64,000 nt of DNA from Paraspadella gotoi (taxonomy: Eukaryota > Chaetognatha), in contig CM119264.1 in the NCBI GenBank assembly GCA_051294375.1, forward strand, positions 24,344,002 through 24,408,001, given 5' to 3'. A model generated the notes under the pieces. The model did not search any database. It saw nothing but the letters and a program-made list of their open reading frames with translations, and was not told the origin of the DNA. The position numbers and the translations under genes were made by a program. Numbering within the stretch: the stretch's first letter is position 1; each line of letters starts with the position of its first letter. Positions 46,617-60,340 of this stretch are shown piece by piece.

Positions 46617-49600
46617 CATCATCAACGACGAAGAAAGAAATAATGAGCCAACGTGGAGGTCTCCAAACTGATAGCGGAGAATTTTTCGAAAAGCAAAGTC
46701 GCCAAACGAAATAACGAGAACAACAACAACGAAACAACAATCGGCAACTTACGCTGTGCCGCTAAGAGAAATGCTTCTCCGACAAAAAGAAGACAACGAA
46801 GAAAAGAAAGAAAAAGGGACGAAAATACGACGAAATATCCTTGTTGCTCTAGTCAACAGCCGGAGTCTGAGTTTCCTTTGTCGTCCTGCATCAACCTACA
46901 CGAAAACTCCGGACTGTGACGTTACAGTTACCTTTTATTATTATATTGGATTTTAGAAATTTTGTAGTTTTGAATATTTTAAGAATCATTCAATAGTTTA
47001 TTATTAATTGTATATACCGATGTATATATTTGTTTTTATATTTATAACATACTTAAGAAACGAGTTCAACATATTATGAAATTCATTTAACCCATATATT
47101 TCAACAGGGGGGGTTGTAGCACCTCGATCCAAATTAATTTCTATATAAAAATAATTCATCCGCTCCCGGAGTTGAACCGCGGATCAAAGACTTGGGATGC
47201 CTTGACCGAGCGACCTGGGCCAACCAAGTAACTCCAAAAACTCAACTTCGAAATCTTACTTAACCTTTATGGATTATCAAGACTTTTGTCTTCTCCAAGG
47301 ATCACACCAAATTCAACACAAGATGTCACTATGAATATTATTTTGTTTAATGATTCCTTCCTTATTATTGATTGTAAAACTGATTCATTCAGTCTGGCTT
47401 TTACTCTCAAAAAGAATAAACCTGATCTAAACTTTATTCTTCAATGTTTTAATTAAGTCTCAACAAATGTAAATAATACATTATGCTACTGAGAAATTAA
47501 ACAGTCTAATCATTAAGACCACGTTAAGCCTTCCCTGCGCTCCGGATCCTTAAGTGATGAATCACCAGTCTCACGATCTTAGAACCTTCAACGTCACCTT
47601 GCCAACGTGAGGTCTCCAAACTGATAGCGGAGAATTTTTTCGAAAAAAGCAAAGTCGCCAACGAATAACGAGAACAACAACAACGACAACAACAATCGGC
47701 CACTTACGCTGTTGTGCTAAAGAGAAATGCTTCTCCGACAAAAAGAAGACAACGAAGAAAAGAAAGAAAAAGGAGACGAAAATAACGACGAAATATCCTT
47801 GTTGCCTCTAGTCAACGCCGGAGTCTGAGTTTCCTTTGTCGTCCTGCATCAACCTACAACGAAAACTCCGACTGTGACGTTACAGTTACCTTGTATTATT
47901 ATATTGGATTTTAGAAATTTTGTAGTTTTGAATATTTTTAAGAATCATTCATAGTTTATTTATTAATTGTATATACCCGATGTATATATTTGTTTTTATA
48001 TTTAATAACATACTTAAGAAACGAGTGTCAACAATATTATGAAATTATTTAACCATATATTTCAACAGGGGGGCGTGTACCACCTCCGATCAAATTAATT
48101 CTATATAAAATAATTCATCCGCACCGGAGTTGAACCCGGGATCAAAGACTGGGATGCCTTGGACCGAGCGGACCTGGCCAACCAGTCAACTACCAAAATC
48201 AACTTCGAAAATCCTTACTTAAACTTTAATGGATTATCAAGACTTTTGTCTTCTCCCAAGGATCACACCAAATTCACACAAGATGTCACTATGAATTATT
48301 ATTTTTGTTTAATGATTGCTTTCCTTATATTGATTGTAAACGATTCATTCAGTCTGGCTTTTACTCTCAAAAAGAATAAACCTGATCTAACTTTATTCTT
48401 CAATGTTTTAATTAAGTCTCACAAATGTAAATAATACATATGCTACTGAGAAATTAAACAGTCTAATCATTAAGACCAACGTTAAGCCTTCCCTGCGCTC
48501 CGGATCCTTAAGTGATGAATTCACCAAGTCTCACGATCTAGAACTCAACGTCACCTTGCCACCATTTTTTTTTGTATAATTTTATCTTTCTTGTCGAAAA
48601 TAAGGGTTTTTAATGTATATAAAATTATTTAAAACCATTATAAGTATATGATAAATCAATTATTAAAATTTTATAAAATTTATAGCTTTGATAATATAAA
48701 AATAAAGACTTATAAATATTTTGGTAAGTTTATTTACAAATTTTATTTTATAAAAGTTTGTTAACTATATTTATTAATAATATAAGTAAAAAATTAGTAA
48801 AGTAAAAGATAAAATTTCAAAATTGTTTCATGATTTGCATTCTTTACAAAAAGTTGATATAAGAAAATATAATTTTTATACAAAATTTGTTCATTAAGTT
48901 GGTAAAAATATTCAGAAAAACTATATTTTTATTAATTTTCAAAATTTATAAAATATAGTTTTCTAAATTTTAACCTACTTAATGAAAAAATTTGTTATAA
49001 AAATGATATATTTTCTTATATCAACTTTTTGTAAAGAATTAAAATCATGGTAAAAATTTTGAAATTATTAATCTTTTCACTTTAGCTTTATTTTTTATCA
49101 TTATTTATTAATAATTAGCTAACAACTATTAATAAAATATAAAATTTGAAATAAACTTACCAAATATTTATAATGTCTTTATTTTATATTTCAAAAGCTC
49201 ATATAAATTTTATAAAATTTAATAATTTGATTTATTCATAAACTTATAATGTTTTAATAATTTTATATACATTAAAAACCCTTATTCGACAAGAAAGATA
49301 AAATTATACAAAAAAAATGTGGCAAGGTGACGTTGAGGTTCTAGATCGTGAGACTTGGTGATTCATCACTTAAGGTCCGGACGCAGGGAAGGCTTAACGT
49401 TGGTCTTAATGATTAGACTGTTTAATTTTCAGTAGCATAATGTATTATTACATTTGTGAGACTTAATTAAAACATTGAAGAATAAAGTTTTTAGATCAGG
49501 TTATTCTTTTTGAAGTAAAAGCCAGACTGAATGAATCAGTTTACAATCAATATAAGGAAAGCAATCATTAAACAAATAATAATTCATAGTGACATCTTGT

Positions 49601-51196
49601 GTTGAATTTGGTGTGATCCTTGGGAGAGACAAAGTCTTGATAATCCATTAAAGGTTTAAGTAAGGATTCGAAGTTGAGTTTTGGTAGTTGACTGGTTGGC
49701 CCAGCGGTCGGTCAAGGCATCCAAGTCTTTGATCCCGGGTTCTAACTCGGAGCGGATGAATTATTTTTATATAGAAATTAATTTGATCGAGGTGGCTACA
49801 CGCCCCCTGTTGAAATATATGGGTTAAATAATTTCAATAATATTGTTGACACTCGTTCTTAAGTTGTTATAAATATAAAAACAAATATATACCATCGGGT
49901 ATATACAATTATAAATAAAACCTATTGAATGATTCTTAAAATATTCAAAACTACAAATTTCTAAAATCCAATATAATAATACAAGGTAACTGTAACGTCA
50001 AAGTCGGAGTTTTCGTTGAGTTATGCAGGACGACAAAGGAAAAACTCAGACTCCGCTGTTGACTAGAAGCAACAAGGATATTCGTCGTTATTTTCGTCTC
50101 CTTTTTCTTTCTTTTCTTCGTTGTCTTCTTTTTGTCGGAGAAGCATTTCTCTTAGCACAACAGCGTAAGTTGGCCCCGAATTGTTGTTGTCGTTGTTGTT
50201 GTTCTCGTTATTCGTTTGCGACTTTGCTTTTTTCGAAAAATTCTCCGCTATCAGTTTGGAAGACCTCCACGTTGGCAAGGTGACGTTGAGGTTCTAAGAT
50301 CGTGAGACTTGGTGATTCATCACTTAAGGATCCGGAGCGCAGGGAAGGCTTACGTTGGTCTAATGATTAGACTGTTTAATTTCTCAGTAGCATAATGTAT
50401 TATTTACATTTGTGAGACTTAATTAAAAACATTGAAGAATAAGTTTAGATCAGGTTATTCTTTTTGAGAGTAAAAGCCAGACTGAAATGAAATCAGTTAC
50501 AATCCAATAATAAAGAATATTAACAAAATAATAATTCATAGTGACATCTGTGTTGAATTTGGTGTGATCCTTGGAGAAGACCAAAAGTCTTGATAATCCA
50601 TTAAGGTTTAAGTAAGGATTTCGAAGTTGAGTTTTGGTAGTTGACTGGTTGGCCAGTCGCTCGGTCAAGCATCCCAAGTCTTTGATCCGGTTCAACTCCG
50701 GGAGCGGATGAATTATTTTTATATAGAAATTAATTTTGATTCGAGGGTGGCTACACGCCCCCTGTTGAAATATATGGGTTAAATAATTTCAATAAATGTG
50801 ACACTCGTTTCTTAGTATGTTATAAATATAAAAACAAATATATACCTCGGGTAATATACATTAAATAAATAAACTATGAATGATCTTAATATTCAAAAAC
50901 TACAAAATTTCTAAATCCAATATAATAATACAAAGGTAAACTGTAACGTTCAACAGTCGGAGCTTTTCGTGTAGGTTGATGCAGGACGACAAAGGAAACT
51001 CAGACTCCGCTGTTGACTAGAGCAACAAGGATATTCGTCGTTATTTTCGTCTCCTTTTTCTTTCTTTTCTTCGTTGTCTTCTTTTTGTCGGAGAGCATTT
51101 CTCTAGCGCAACAGCGTAATTGGCCGGATTGTTGTTGTCGTTGTTGTTGTTCTCGTTATTCGTTTGGCGACTTTGCTTTTTCGAAAATTCTCGCTA

Positions 51197-54100
51197 TCAG
51201 TTTTGGAGACCTCCACGTTGGCTCATTATTTCTTCTTCGTCGTTGATGATGTTATTTATTGAGGTTGGAGATGGTGGCGGAGAAGGTCGGGAGAAGGGGA
51301 AGATGGGAGGAAAAAAGCGTTGGGAAGGTGTGAGCGGTCGAGGTAGCAGGGGGTGTTGGGGTGAAGAGGGATGGGGGAAGAGAGGAGGAGAAGGAGGAGG
51401 AGGAGGAGGACGCAAAGCGGCGCGTCGAGTCAGGAATCTTGTTCTCTTGTTGTTGGGCGGCCGGCGTTCGCGTTCTCGGGCCTGGCGGGCGGCTGGCGTC
51501 GCCGTGGCGTGTCTCCGATTCGATGACGTCCTCCAAGTCCTCGCTGATCCATGCCGGCTCACCCGTGCAATATGAGGTTTTGTGGCCGGTGCTGGAATGT
51601 CGATTGTCATATTGAGGCCGTTGCGACTGATGACGCGGAAGGGCCCTTCATATGGCGGGATTAGTGGTGGATTAACGCCTGCCTTTCGTACGAAAACGTA
51701 TTGCGCGGATTCCAAATTGGCCGCGAAGATGGATTGTCGTTGTCGGTGGGCGACGTTGACGTCGTTGTAAACGAGCAACTTCAACTCTGAGACCTGGCTA
51801 ATTGACGTTGACGTTGACGCTGTAACTCCGCGTTGTCGTTTTGGGCGTCGCAAGCATGCCGCGGGGACGTTGATCCCTTCACCGAATACTAAATCGGCCG
51901 CTGAGGCGCCGATATCTTCCTCACGGTAGTACGAATTGCAAGTAATGCTAAAGGCAAAACTTCCAGTACCAATTTCGCGTTCGTCTCTGGCCAACGCAAT
52001 GAGGGATTCTTCAGCCTTCGATGAAACCGTTCTACTAGGCCGTTGGCCTGTGGTGATATGCGGTTGTTGGCTGATGCTTTATTCCCCATTGCCTGGTAAA
52101 GCTGTCTCCATAGTGCGAATAAAATGGGTTCCCACGATCTGTGTAATTACTGCTGGAGTTCCGAAGGAGCTTATCCATTGTGGCTGAGGGCATCAAAATT
52201 GTTGTTGTAAGCGTATCCTTGATTTATCGCAGTTGGCCACCTGAGAAGCGTCTACTATTGAAGCAAATGTTTAAATTCCGTTTGAATTTGGCATTCTTAC
52301 TAGATCCAGATTTATGTGTTGAAACCTTCGAGTTGGGATTTTAAAATCACAAACTCGGGCACTACATGTCGAGTTACTTAGCTCGCTGGCAATCAAACAG
52401 TCTCTTGACCCATTTGCTGATATCCTGCTTCATATTTGTCCAGACGAATTTTGACGTTATCGCTTTACGTGTTGGCTTCGACGCCTGGATGGCCGAGGCC
52501 GTGTATTACGTCGAAGATTTTACGGCGCCAGCTGCAGGAACAAACGGCGAGCGGGGCCGTTTGAAACATCTGCTAGAACTGTTCATTGCCGACTTGGATT
52601 TTTCTGAAAGTCAAACCGGTTCTTGCATCCTCGGAAATCTTCTGGAATCGGCGTCGAGGCGTTGCTCTCTCGCCATTTGTTCGAAGTCAACGTCGAGGTT
52701 GTGAGTGAGGCTATTACGGCCTCGGCGTCTTCGAGTCGATTTTGTTGATCGGCCTTCTCAATTTTCTCTTCGAGTTTCTCGTCGACGTTGACCGATTTGG
52801 GTCGCTTGGGGTTGTTTGAATCTCCGCTTCGTTTTCGTTGGTTGCTGTGGTGATGCGGTTGGCGGATATTCGATTGCCTGTTCGGAGTGTTGATGATGCA
52901 GCATTTGCGACGCGATAAGGCGTCCGGCTACTACATTGCCTTTCCTTTTAAGTATCTGATATCCGTGGTGAATTCTGCGATCACCGGACAGCTGGTAGCC
53001 GGCGAGCAGTTTGAGGCTCCGATTTTCTTTTTGATAGCCGGTATCAAGCTTGGTGGTCGGTGTAGATTGTGAAATTCCTTCCTTCAATCAATGCCGAAAA
53101 TGGCGAACTGCTCTGAAGGCGCCGAATAATTCTCGGTCGAAAGGCGGCCAGAGTCTTTGATTTTTTTGCCAGTTTTCGCCGAGAAGAAGGCAAGCGGTTC
53201 CCAACCGCTTTGCGTCCTCGTTGTTCGAGAACCGCTCTACCGCCGTGATCTGATGCATCGGTTGTGACGCAGACTGTGCGCCTGTTCGAGGTGATGCAAG
53301 AGTGCTGCTTGTACTAAGCCTTGTTTGATTGATTCAAACGCTTCCTCACACTCCGTGTCCATTTCAACGCCTTTGGTTTGCCGCTTAAGGGCTCGTAGAG
53401 CGGCGCGCATTGTGAGCAACCTTAGGAACAAATCGCGATAATAATTTATCATTCCAAGAAATCGCCTGCAGTTCTTTGACTGTAGTCCGTCTCGTGTTGC
53501 TTGAAGAGTTTGTACTCTCTCCGGAAGGGTCGAACTCCATTCTTGTCAACCAAAAATCCGAGGAACTCCCAGTGATTCCTGACCCAGCGACACTTCTTGG
53601 TGTTGACCACCAAACCGTTGGCATCTAAGAGTCTTGAAGACTCGTCCGAGGTCTTGTAAGTGTTCCTCCGGTGAAGATGAGGCGACCAGTATATCATCAA
53701 GATATACGAAAGTGTGAGGATTTCTCCCAGAATCTCATCCATGAGACCTGGAAGTCCTGCCCTGGCATTTTTTAGGCCGAACGGGCAGCGGGGAAAGACG
53801 TACAGTCCGAAGGGTGTTATCACCGCGGTTTCTTTACATCATCGGGATAACCGGTATTGGTGATACCTTTTAACAAGTCGATCTTTGAGAATATCGTCTT
53901 GCCTTCGAGTTCGCATTGAAGTCTGTTAGTAGCTTCACTGGATACCTTGTCGTCTATTGTCTGAGTGTTTAGGCGCCTGTAGTCGCCGCAGCATCGCAGC
54001 CCGCCGTCAGGCTTGCTCACGACGTGTAGCGGCGACGACCACTCAGATTTTCCTCGCTTGCGATTCCCAATGAGACCCATGTTCTCTAACTCTCTCTAGC

Positions 54101-54633
54101 TACCGCCAGTTTCTCTGGGTCGAGTCTACGTGCCCTCGATTGGCAGGTCGACCTTCTGTGGGTATCGAATGAGTTACCCATGTTTTGGTTCTTCAGTTCA
54201 AATGTTGGGTTGAGAGTGATGGAAACGACTCGAGGAGCTATAAAACTTTTCTCCATTCTGTCCACGAAATTGACATGCATAGTTGTTTCGGAGGATATCG
54301 ATGCTGCAATGGTTGAATAATCTTGTAGATCCATGAGAAGGCCGTCTCGATGGTTGGGAGCTAAAAAGTTCTCCGCGAGAAAGTCTGCGCCAAGTATATT
54401 CTGTGTAACGTCTGCTACAATGATTCATATTCGAATTGGCGTTCCCCAGGTTACGGTCTTCATTACTCTTCCATAAGCAGTTATCGGAGATCCGTTTGCC
54501 GCTTGCAATCTCATTTCCGGATCAGGGCCGCGCTTCTTTCTGCTCACGGGTCGGGAATGATCGAAAGAACGCCCCGCCATCCACCACCATTTTCTCCTAT
54601 CGTTGGAGTCCCGGATGTAAAGCAAATCGCTGA
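51197..54633 (-). pseudogene. pol: pol, right arm, copy 2
   Basis: Same as 33,789-37,225, including the 265-codon integrase-tail frame at 51,994-51,197. Confidence 0.88.
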
Positions 54634-54637
54634 CGCG

Positions 54638-55533
54638 GTGAACGTGTTTGCTGTTGGGGAACGGCGTCACCGCCGGCGTCCCCCTTTGGCGTTTTCCCTC
54701 ACGCCGTTTCTGAGTCTCTCGTATTTAGCACAGCCTGGTTCACAGACCAGGCGTCCTCTCGATCGTACGTGTTTTGCTGCAGATAGTCATTAGCTTTGGC
54801 TTCTTTTCTCTTTCGCTGGATTCGACTTCTTTTTCATTGTAGTTCCGCTTCTGGAATTTGCCGAGGGCGTTGATGGCGTCGTCTTCATCCCGATGTCGAT
54901 TGTTGACGCTCTCCGCTGTTCTCTTCGATGTTGTTGACGAGGGAGCTTTGCTGGCGAATCTTGAGATTTCCTTCAATATCGAAGTGGTGATCTGGCCAGG
55001 CTGGCACAGATCTTTTGCTGATAAGTCCTCGGCCTTTATCCTCCAGTTGACGTCGGTATTCGGTTGGAAGGTCTCGAAGAATTTTTTCTTTTCGAACGTC
55101 ATCGAGATTAAGCGTTTTGTTTTTTCTTCAATTGTGCTAGCTTTTTTGATGGTTAACGCCGTTCGAAGTCGAAAGGATCGAGAAGGAAAGCAGCTTGTTG
55201 TCGGCGAGATAATCCATATTCTTTTCTCAAGTATTGAGGAACTGGTTCACGTTCTTCCGTTGCATCGCCGAAGAGAAACTGGTGATGGTCGATCAACCTT
55301 AACGCCAATCTTTGATTCGAGATGGGCGAATTTGCTCTCTGGGACTGACGATTCCTGCCCGAGTATAGGCGGATTCGACCGCCTGATCCAGATCTCGATA
55401 TTGGAGTGTCGAAATCCGAAGGTCGGGTTTCTTGTGGTAAGCTCTCTCCAGGGCGCGCAGTCGCTGCGGCCAAAGCTGCGCGAAGCTCCTCGTTTTCCCG
55501 CGAAGCTCCCTTTCTGTGGCGCACAGTCGCCAT
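54638..55533 (-). pseudogene. gag: gag, right arm, copy 2
   Basis: Same as 37,230-38,125. Confidence 0.8.
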
Positions 55534-56436
55534 GTCGGCGGTTTTCGAAATTGCTGGCGTCGATTCTTTGAAAGTCGAACGTTGGAGCGGCGTTAGCAAA
55601 TACTGGCGACGTCGATCTTGATCGATGTCGGCCGAAGCCTAAAGGACTTGGAGGGTTGCTGCGTCTGCTCGAGCGTCCGGCTGGAGTCGCGTTGAGAGGA
55701 GCGAAGGCGTATATTGATGTTCTTGGCTTGTCATTCTGCTTTTCTCCTCGCGTCGTGGGCCCGGTTGGTGGACGTGGAGATTGGGGCAGTGAAGGAAAGG
55801 GTGTTAGCGGATATGGATGTTATCGCTTAATCCCTCATCCTCCATCCAATCTTACCTCAGAGTGGTTGGATGATCCGTTGCCCGTTTGGAAGTTGTGTTT
55901 GATTCTGCGTTGGGCTGACCATGTGGCAAGGTGAGTTAGGTTCTAAGATCGTGAGACTTGGTGATTCATCACTTAAGGATCCGGAGCGCAGGGAGCGCTT
56001 ACGTTGGTGCTTAATGATTAGACTGTTCTAATTTCTCATAGCATTAATGTATTATTTTACAAAATTTGTTGGAACTTATAAAACATGAAGAATAAAGTTT
56101 TAGATCAGGTTTATTCTTTTTTTGAGAGTAAAAGCCAGACTGAATGAATCAGTTTACAATCAATAATAAGGAAGGCAATCATAAACAAAATAATAATTCA
56201 TAGTGACATCTTGTGTTGAATTTGGTGTGATCCCTTGGGAGAAGACAAAAGTCTTGATAATCCATTAAAGGTTTAAGTAAGGATTCGAGTTGAGTATTTG
56301 GTAGTTGACTGGTTTGGCCCAGGTCGCTCGTCAAGGCATCCCAAGTCTTTGATTCCCGGGTTCAACTCCGGGAGCGGCATGAATTATTTTATATAGAAAT
56401 TAATTTGATCGAGGTGCTACATCTTTTAACTTTAGC

Positions 56437-57168
56437 CTAATTTTTTACCTCATTAATTATTAATAAATTTAGTTAACTAACTTTTTATAAAACATAAAAT
56501 TTAGAAATAAACTTACAAAATTTTTATAATTTTATTTTTATATTTCAAAGCTCATATAAATTTTATAAAATTTTAATAATTTGATTTATCATATAACTTA
56601 TAATGGTTTTTAATAATTTTATATACATTAAAAACCCTTATTTTCGACAAGAAAGATAAAATATACAAAAAAAAATGGTCATCACCATCGAATTCTACAG
56701 ATACATTACACTAAAAATAGCTATGTACCTCACTTGATTTGTTATATTTGTTATTTTTCAATGGATTATATTTTCTTATATCAACTTTTTGTAAGGAATT
56801 AAAATCTGGTTTTAAAATTTTAAATTTTTTATTTTTTCACTTTAACTTATTTTTTTTATTATTTATTAATAAATATAGCTAACAAACTATTAATAAAATA
56901 TAAAATTTGTAAATAAACTTACCAAAATATTTATCTGGGTCTTTATTTTCATATTATGTAAGTTAAATATGGCTTTTATAAAATCTTAATAATTTGAGTT
57001 TCTTATACTCTACAATGTTTGCTCCATTTTAATAGCACCTTATATGCTGCAAAAATCGCCATTTCCGACAAAGAAGATGAGACTATACAAAAAAATGGTT
57101 ATCATCATCGAATACACTAAAATAGCTATGTACCTCACTTGATTTGTTATATTTCGTTATTTTTCAAC
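56437..57168 (-). repeat. AT-rich repeat, two monomers in tandem
   Basis: Reading the minus strand, GTTGAAAAATAAC...ACAAAAAGTTGATATAAG occurs as one full unit (56,761-57,168, about 405 bp) and one unit cut by the LTR (56,437-56,760). The second unit differs at many positions by substitution as well as indel, as expected for true, older repeat divergence. Confidence 0.8.
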
Positions 57169-58690
57169 GCCCTAGTGATAATTTGACGAGAAAATATTCA
57201 CCCTTGAAAGACAAGGCAAATAAAAACAAAGGGAAAGAGTGAAGATGGACTTGATTGAAGTAAAAAAACGAAGGAAAAGAATGAAAAAAATAAATTGAGA
57301 GATGCAAGAGAGCAGAGAGCTGAGATCGAAGAGAAGCAGAGAACGAGAGCAGAGAGAAGAAAAGAGGTTTACCGTCAAACAAGTTTGATCCAGTTCCAAA
57401 GAAAAACAAATTTAAAAATGAATGAAAAAAGTGGAAAGAAAAGTGGAAAGTTTAAGGAGGCTTTGAAAAAATAGAGTGCCAAGTGGAAAACGAGTGAGTT
57501 TGAGTGTGAGACGCGGATGAGAGAGAGAAGAGACAGAGAGAGATGATGAGAGCAGAGGACGAGGCTGAGATGAAGAGAGATGAGCGGAGCAGAGAGAAGA
57601 GCACGATACTGCATGAGAGATGAGTAACGTTGAAGCGTGTTTAATTTTAAAATAAAAAATAATCATTGCTTTATAACTAAATAGAAATCGGTGATTAAAG
57701 AAGACGTTTAGCTGTAAATTATACTAATTTTCACTTAGTATATTAGTAAACGATTAATACATCACAGTACCAGTGCGCCCCATTTCAACCGTTCTGAACC
57801 AGCCATCCCAACTGTCTCCTAATTTAATCCCAACTATCCTGAAAACTCCGGTCGTACTATCTTTCTCCCGCCAACATAAATCGGGCGAAGACGAAAGTGG
57901 GAAGAGAGCCAAAGACCCGGATTAGGAAAGAAGAGAAGGGGAGAAGGAGAAAGGAGAAGAGGGGAAGAGGGGCGGGGGGGGAGGGAGAGCGAGAGGTTCG
58001 GAGACCTCGTTCTCGGTCATTCGATATTAATCAAATAGATACGAGATCGGCCGAGCGCATGAAGAGCAGAGGGCGGGCAGGTCGACCAATGGAGCGGCTT
58101 GTCGGTCGATTATGGACGAAAGAACGTCGGTATGTTTAGTTGTAAGGAGGTAAGTCCATAAGTAAGTAAGTCGTTTGATACCGAAGAGACGCACTATTCT
58201 TCGATCAGAAATTTGTTTGCCGAAAATCTTGTCAGCTTTGTTTTCTTTGACGAGAGAGAGAAAACTGGTTCAGACGCAGCGGCCGTTGCAGCCGCTGCGT
58301 TCTAAGCCGCCGCGTCCTGCCGCCGCTAAATCTCGGTTCATTAGTGAAAAATCTATTTGACCGAAAAACGAATTTGGTGACCGAGACGCAAGTATGACGA
58401 CAACAAAGAAATAAAAAAAAACAACTGACAAATGACATAGATAAGTTATCCGTGATTATGCACTACATTTTTAAAATTTAAAAAAATCTGAATTAAATTT
58501 AAGTTAAAAAAACATAAACATAAAAGGGGACATCAAAAAAGCATTACGAAACAGAAATCATGTTATTCAGAAAAAAATCTACGACATTTAGTCACAAAAA
58601 ACCACAAATCTTTCGGCAGGAGAATCGAATAATGTAATTGAAAATGAAAACCGGTTGGACAATCGTGGCGGAGTAAAAATTCGAATATAG
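57169..58690. other. Non-coding stretch
   Basis: Purine-rich at 57,220-57,620 (GAGAGCAGAG-type words) and 57,895-58,000. A perfect 9-bp hairpin, CGCAGCGGC / GCCGCTGCG with a 7-nt loop, lies at 58,275-58,299. Open frames here follow the purine bias and show no family. Confidence 0.5.
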
Positions 58691-58694
58691 TCAG

Positions 58695-58729
58695 CCAATC
58701 AAACGGGACATAACAAAAGAACAACCAAT
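58695..58729 (+). promoter_or_regulatory. Paired CCAAT boxes
   Basis: Two CCAATC motifs at 58,695 and 58,725, 30 bp apart on the same strand, an arrangement typical of NF-Y sites. No TATA box or downstream gene was identified. Confidence 0.2.
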
Positions 58730-59643
58730 CAGAAGCACGAGTCTCGGCACTGTTTGATTTTTCTCTGACTGCATCGAAATCACCAGGCAACCAGAGATGC
58801 GCAGTTGGAACTGCCCCTGTACAGTTCTGCCATTCATTGATTGCGCTGTGCTCTTTTCAACCGAAACGAAATTAACGAAGAGAATAATTGCTGAAAAAAT
58901 TGGGTGGAAACAACTATAGTTTTTGTGTGCGTGACTGTGTGTGTTAACAAAGAAATAAAGGAGTTTCGTCGGGAGTCGACTGAGCGGCTCCGTTCTTCTT
59001 CCTCCTAAACAGTTAATTCGCAACTGAATTTCAAGTTGAATAAAACGACAATCAGTTTCAGCTTATCGCCTCCAAACGACCCTCAATCTCAGTTCTCGAC
59101 GAATTCTATTTTTAACTTTCACTCGAAAGAGTTTTATTGTTTTTGTTTTTTTGTTTTTGTTTTTTGGTTTTTGTTGATTTCTTTGCTAGATTAGTTTGTT
59201 TTTTAAAATATTAACATCTATCGTTCAATAATTGTTTGATATATTTTTCTGACAATATTTTTTTATCTTAATCTATCTTTCTCCGCGATTTTTATCAATA
59301 TCCAAAGCGATAATACGGCTTCACTGCATTTAATTTAGTAATTTTTTTTTTTCGCCGCGCGACGAATTTCTTCTTTGTCACTTTGACAATCACTTTTTCG
59401 GGTTTTCTTTGTCGTTAGAGAAACGTGGGTGTGTCGCCTCCACTTTTCTTTTTTAATCTCGAGATGAAACCATAATTCGCCAGTTTTCCTTTTCGCTGAA
59501 TCAATTTCATGTTTTCGCGCCTCATTTTACGCATTTTCTCTTTTACTTTTTCTTTGTGAGACGACGACGACGACAACTGATTGGAAGGGATTTGTCGCCC
59601 CTTGGCCCCCTGCCCTTCCGTCAATGGCACCCTCAAAACAGTA
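58730..59643. other. Non-coding stretch
   Basis: No gene recognised. TTTTTG-type low-complexity sequence lies at 59,138-59,178, and a short GACGACGACGAC run at 59,559-59,574. Confidence 0.45.
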
Positions 59644-59650
59644 TCTCTCT

Positions 59651-59681
<31 letters not shown>

Positions 59682-59688
59682 TCTCTCT

Positions 59689-59722
<34 letters not shown>
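59644..59722. repeat. CT microsatellite
   Basis: CT units with CC and TTCTC interruptions. Confidence 0.96.
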
Positions 59723-59725
<3 letters not shown>

Positions 59726-59947
59726 CGGTTCCATTCCTTCCAACGTCGGGCGAGTCAAAAATTCTCTTCTCCATTTTTGTTGATTCCTTCTTTTTCTTTC
59801 TTTTTTTTCCTTTCTGCCTCATGTGCTCCTTTTCTTTTTTGAATATTTACCTCTCTTTAAGATCCTTTCTATTTTACCGCGTCCACTCTTTTTAATCTCC
59901 ATTTCCCTCTCAGAAATTTCCAAGTATTCATCCTTACAGAATCGCTT

Positions 59948-60165
59948 CCCCCGGGGGCGTGCTGGGGGCAGGCGCCCGCGGGTGGCTCCGCGGGGCGGCC
60001 CCGAGGGGCAGGCCAAATCCTTACCAGCCTAGGGCCGGCCGCCTGTAGCCTCTTTTTTGGAGCCGCCCAAGGGGCCACTCCAGGGGGAATCCCCCTGGGG
60101 CGCTATAAAAACCTTGCCCCCTGGGGCTACCCCAAGGGGAATGGATTTTCCTGCCCCCTGGAAAC
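59948..60165. repeat. GC-rich hairpin cluster 1
   Basis: About 220 bases of very GC-rich sequence in AT-rich surroundings. It begins with CCCCCGGGGG and contains repeated CCCCCTGGGG and CCCCAAGGGG palindromes and a perfect 8-bp stem (CCAGGGGG / CCCCCTGG, 3-nt loop, 60,080-60,098). GCTATAAAAACC lies at 60,101. Confidence 0.8.
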
Positions 60166-60167
60166 GG

Positions 60168-60226
60168 CTCTCTCTCCCTCCTATCTCTCTCTCTCTACTC
60201 TCTCTCCTCTCTCTCTCTTCCTCTAT
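60168..60226. repeat. CT microsatellite beside GC cluster 1
   Basis: Interrupted CT units directly after the GC-rich cluster. Confidence 0.92.
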
Positions 60227-60340
60227 CTAATTTTTATCTATTTTCATCTTCATTACAATAAAATATAAAAAATAAAAATAATTTTTTCAGCGATTCAATG
60301 TAATCAATCAATGAAACCATAGCTGTAGCCAATACCAACT

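Larger units (their letters stand above)
41447..48562 (+). mobile_element. Gypsy-type LTR retrotransposon, left arm, copy 2
   Basis: Duplicate of 24,039-31,154. LTRs are at 41,447-41,940, 47,115-47,604 and 48,076-48,562, the primer binding site at 41,941-41,960, the polypurine tract ending at 47,114, and YLDD at 44,171-44,182. Confidence 0.92.
49318..56421 (-). mobile_element. Gypsy-type LTR retrotransposon, right arm, copy 2
   Basis: Duplicate of 31,910-39,013. LTRs are at 49,318-49,800, 50,273-50,755 and 55,922-56,421. Confidence 0.92.
40384..56436. repeat. Giant palindrome, copy 2
   Basis: Left end CTTATAGAAATACATAA at 40,384, centre near 48,940. The first 465 bases resemble 22,975-23,440 with scattered differences. 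From 40,849 to 56,436 no difference was found from 23,441-39,028. Confidence 0.93.
40849..56436 (+). repeat. 15.6-kb identical direct repeat, copy 2
   Basis: Offset 17,408 from copy 1. Identity starts in the GA array (40,849-40,878) and stops after CTTTTAACTTTAGC at 56,436. Confidence 0.95.

Noticed and set aside
22975-57168. A large DNA transposon (Maverick/Polinton type) with 8.6-kb inverted repeats
   Set aside because: The inverted arms contain the whole sequence with no unique internal segment, and the only coding content is gypsy gag and pol. No polymerase B, capsid or tyrosine recombinase gene is present.
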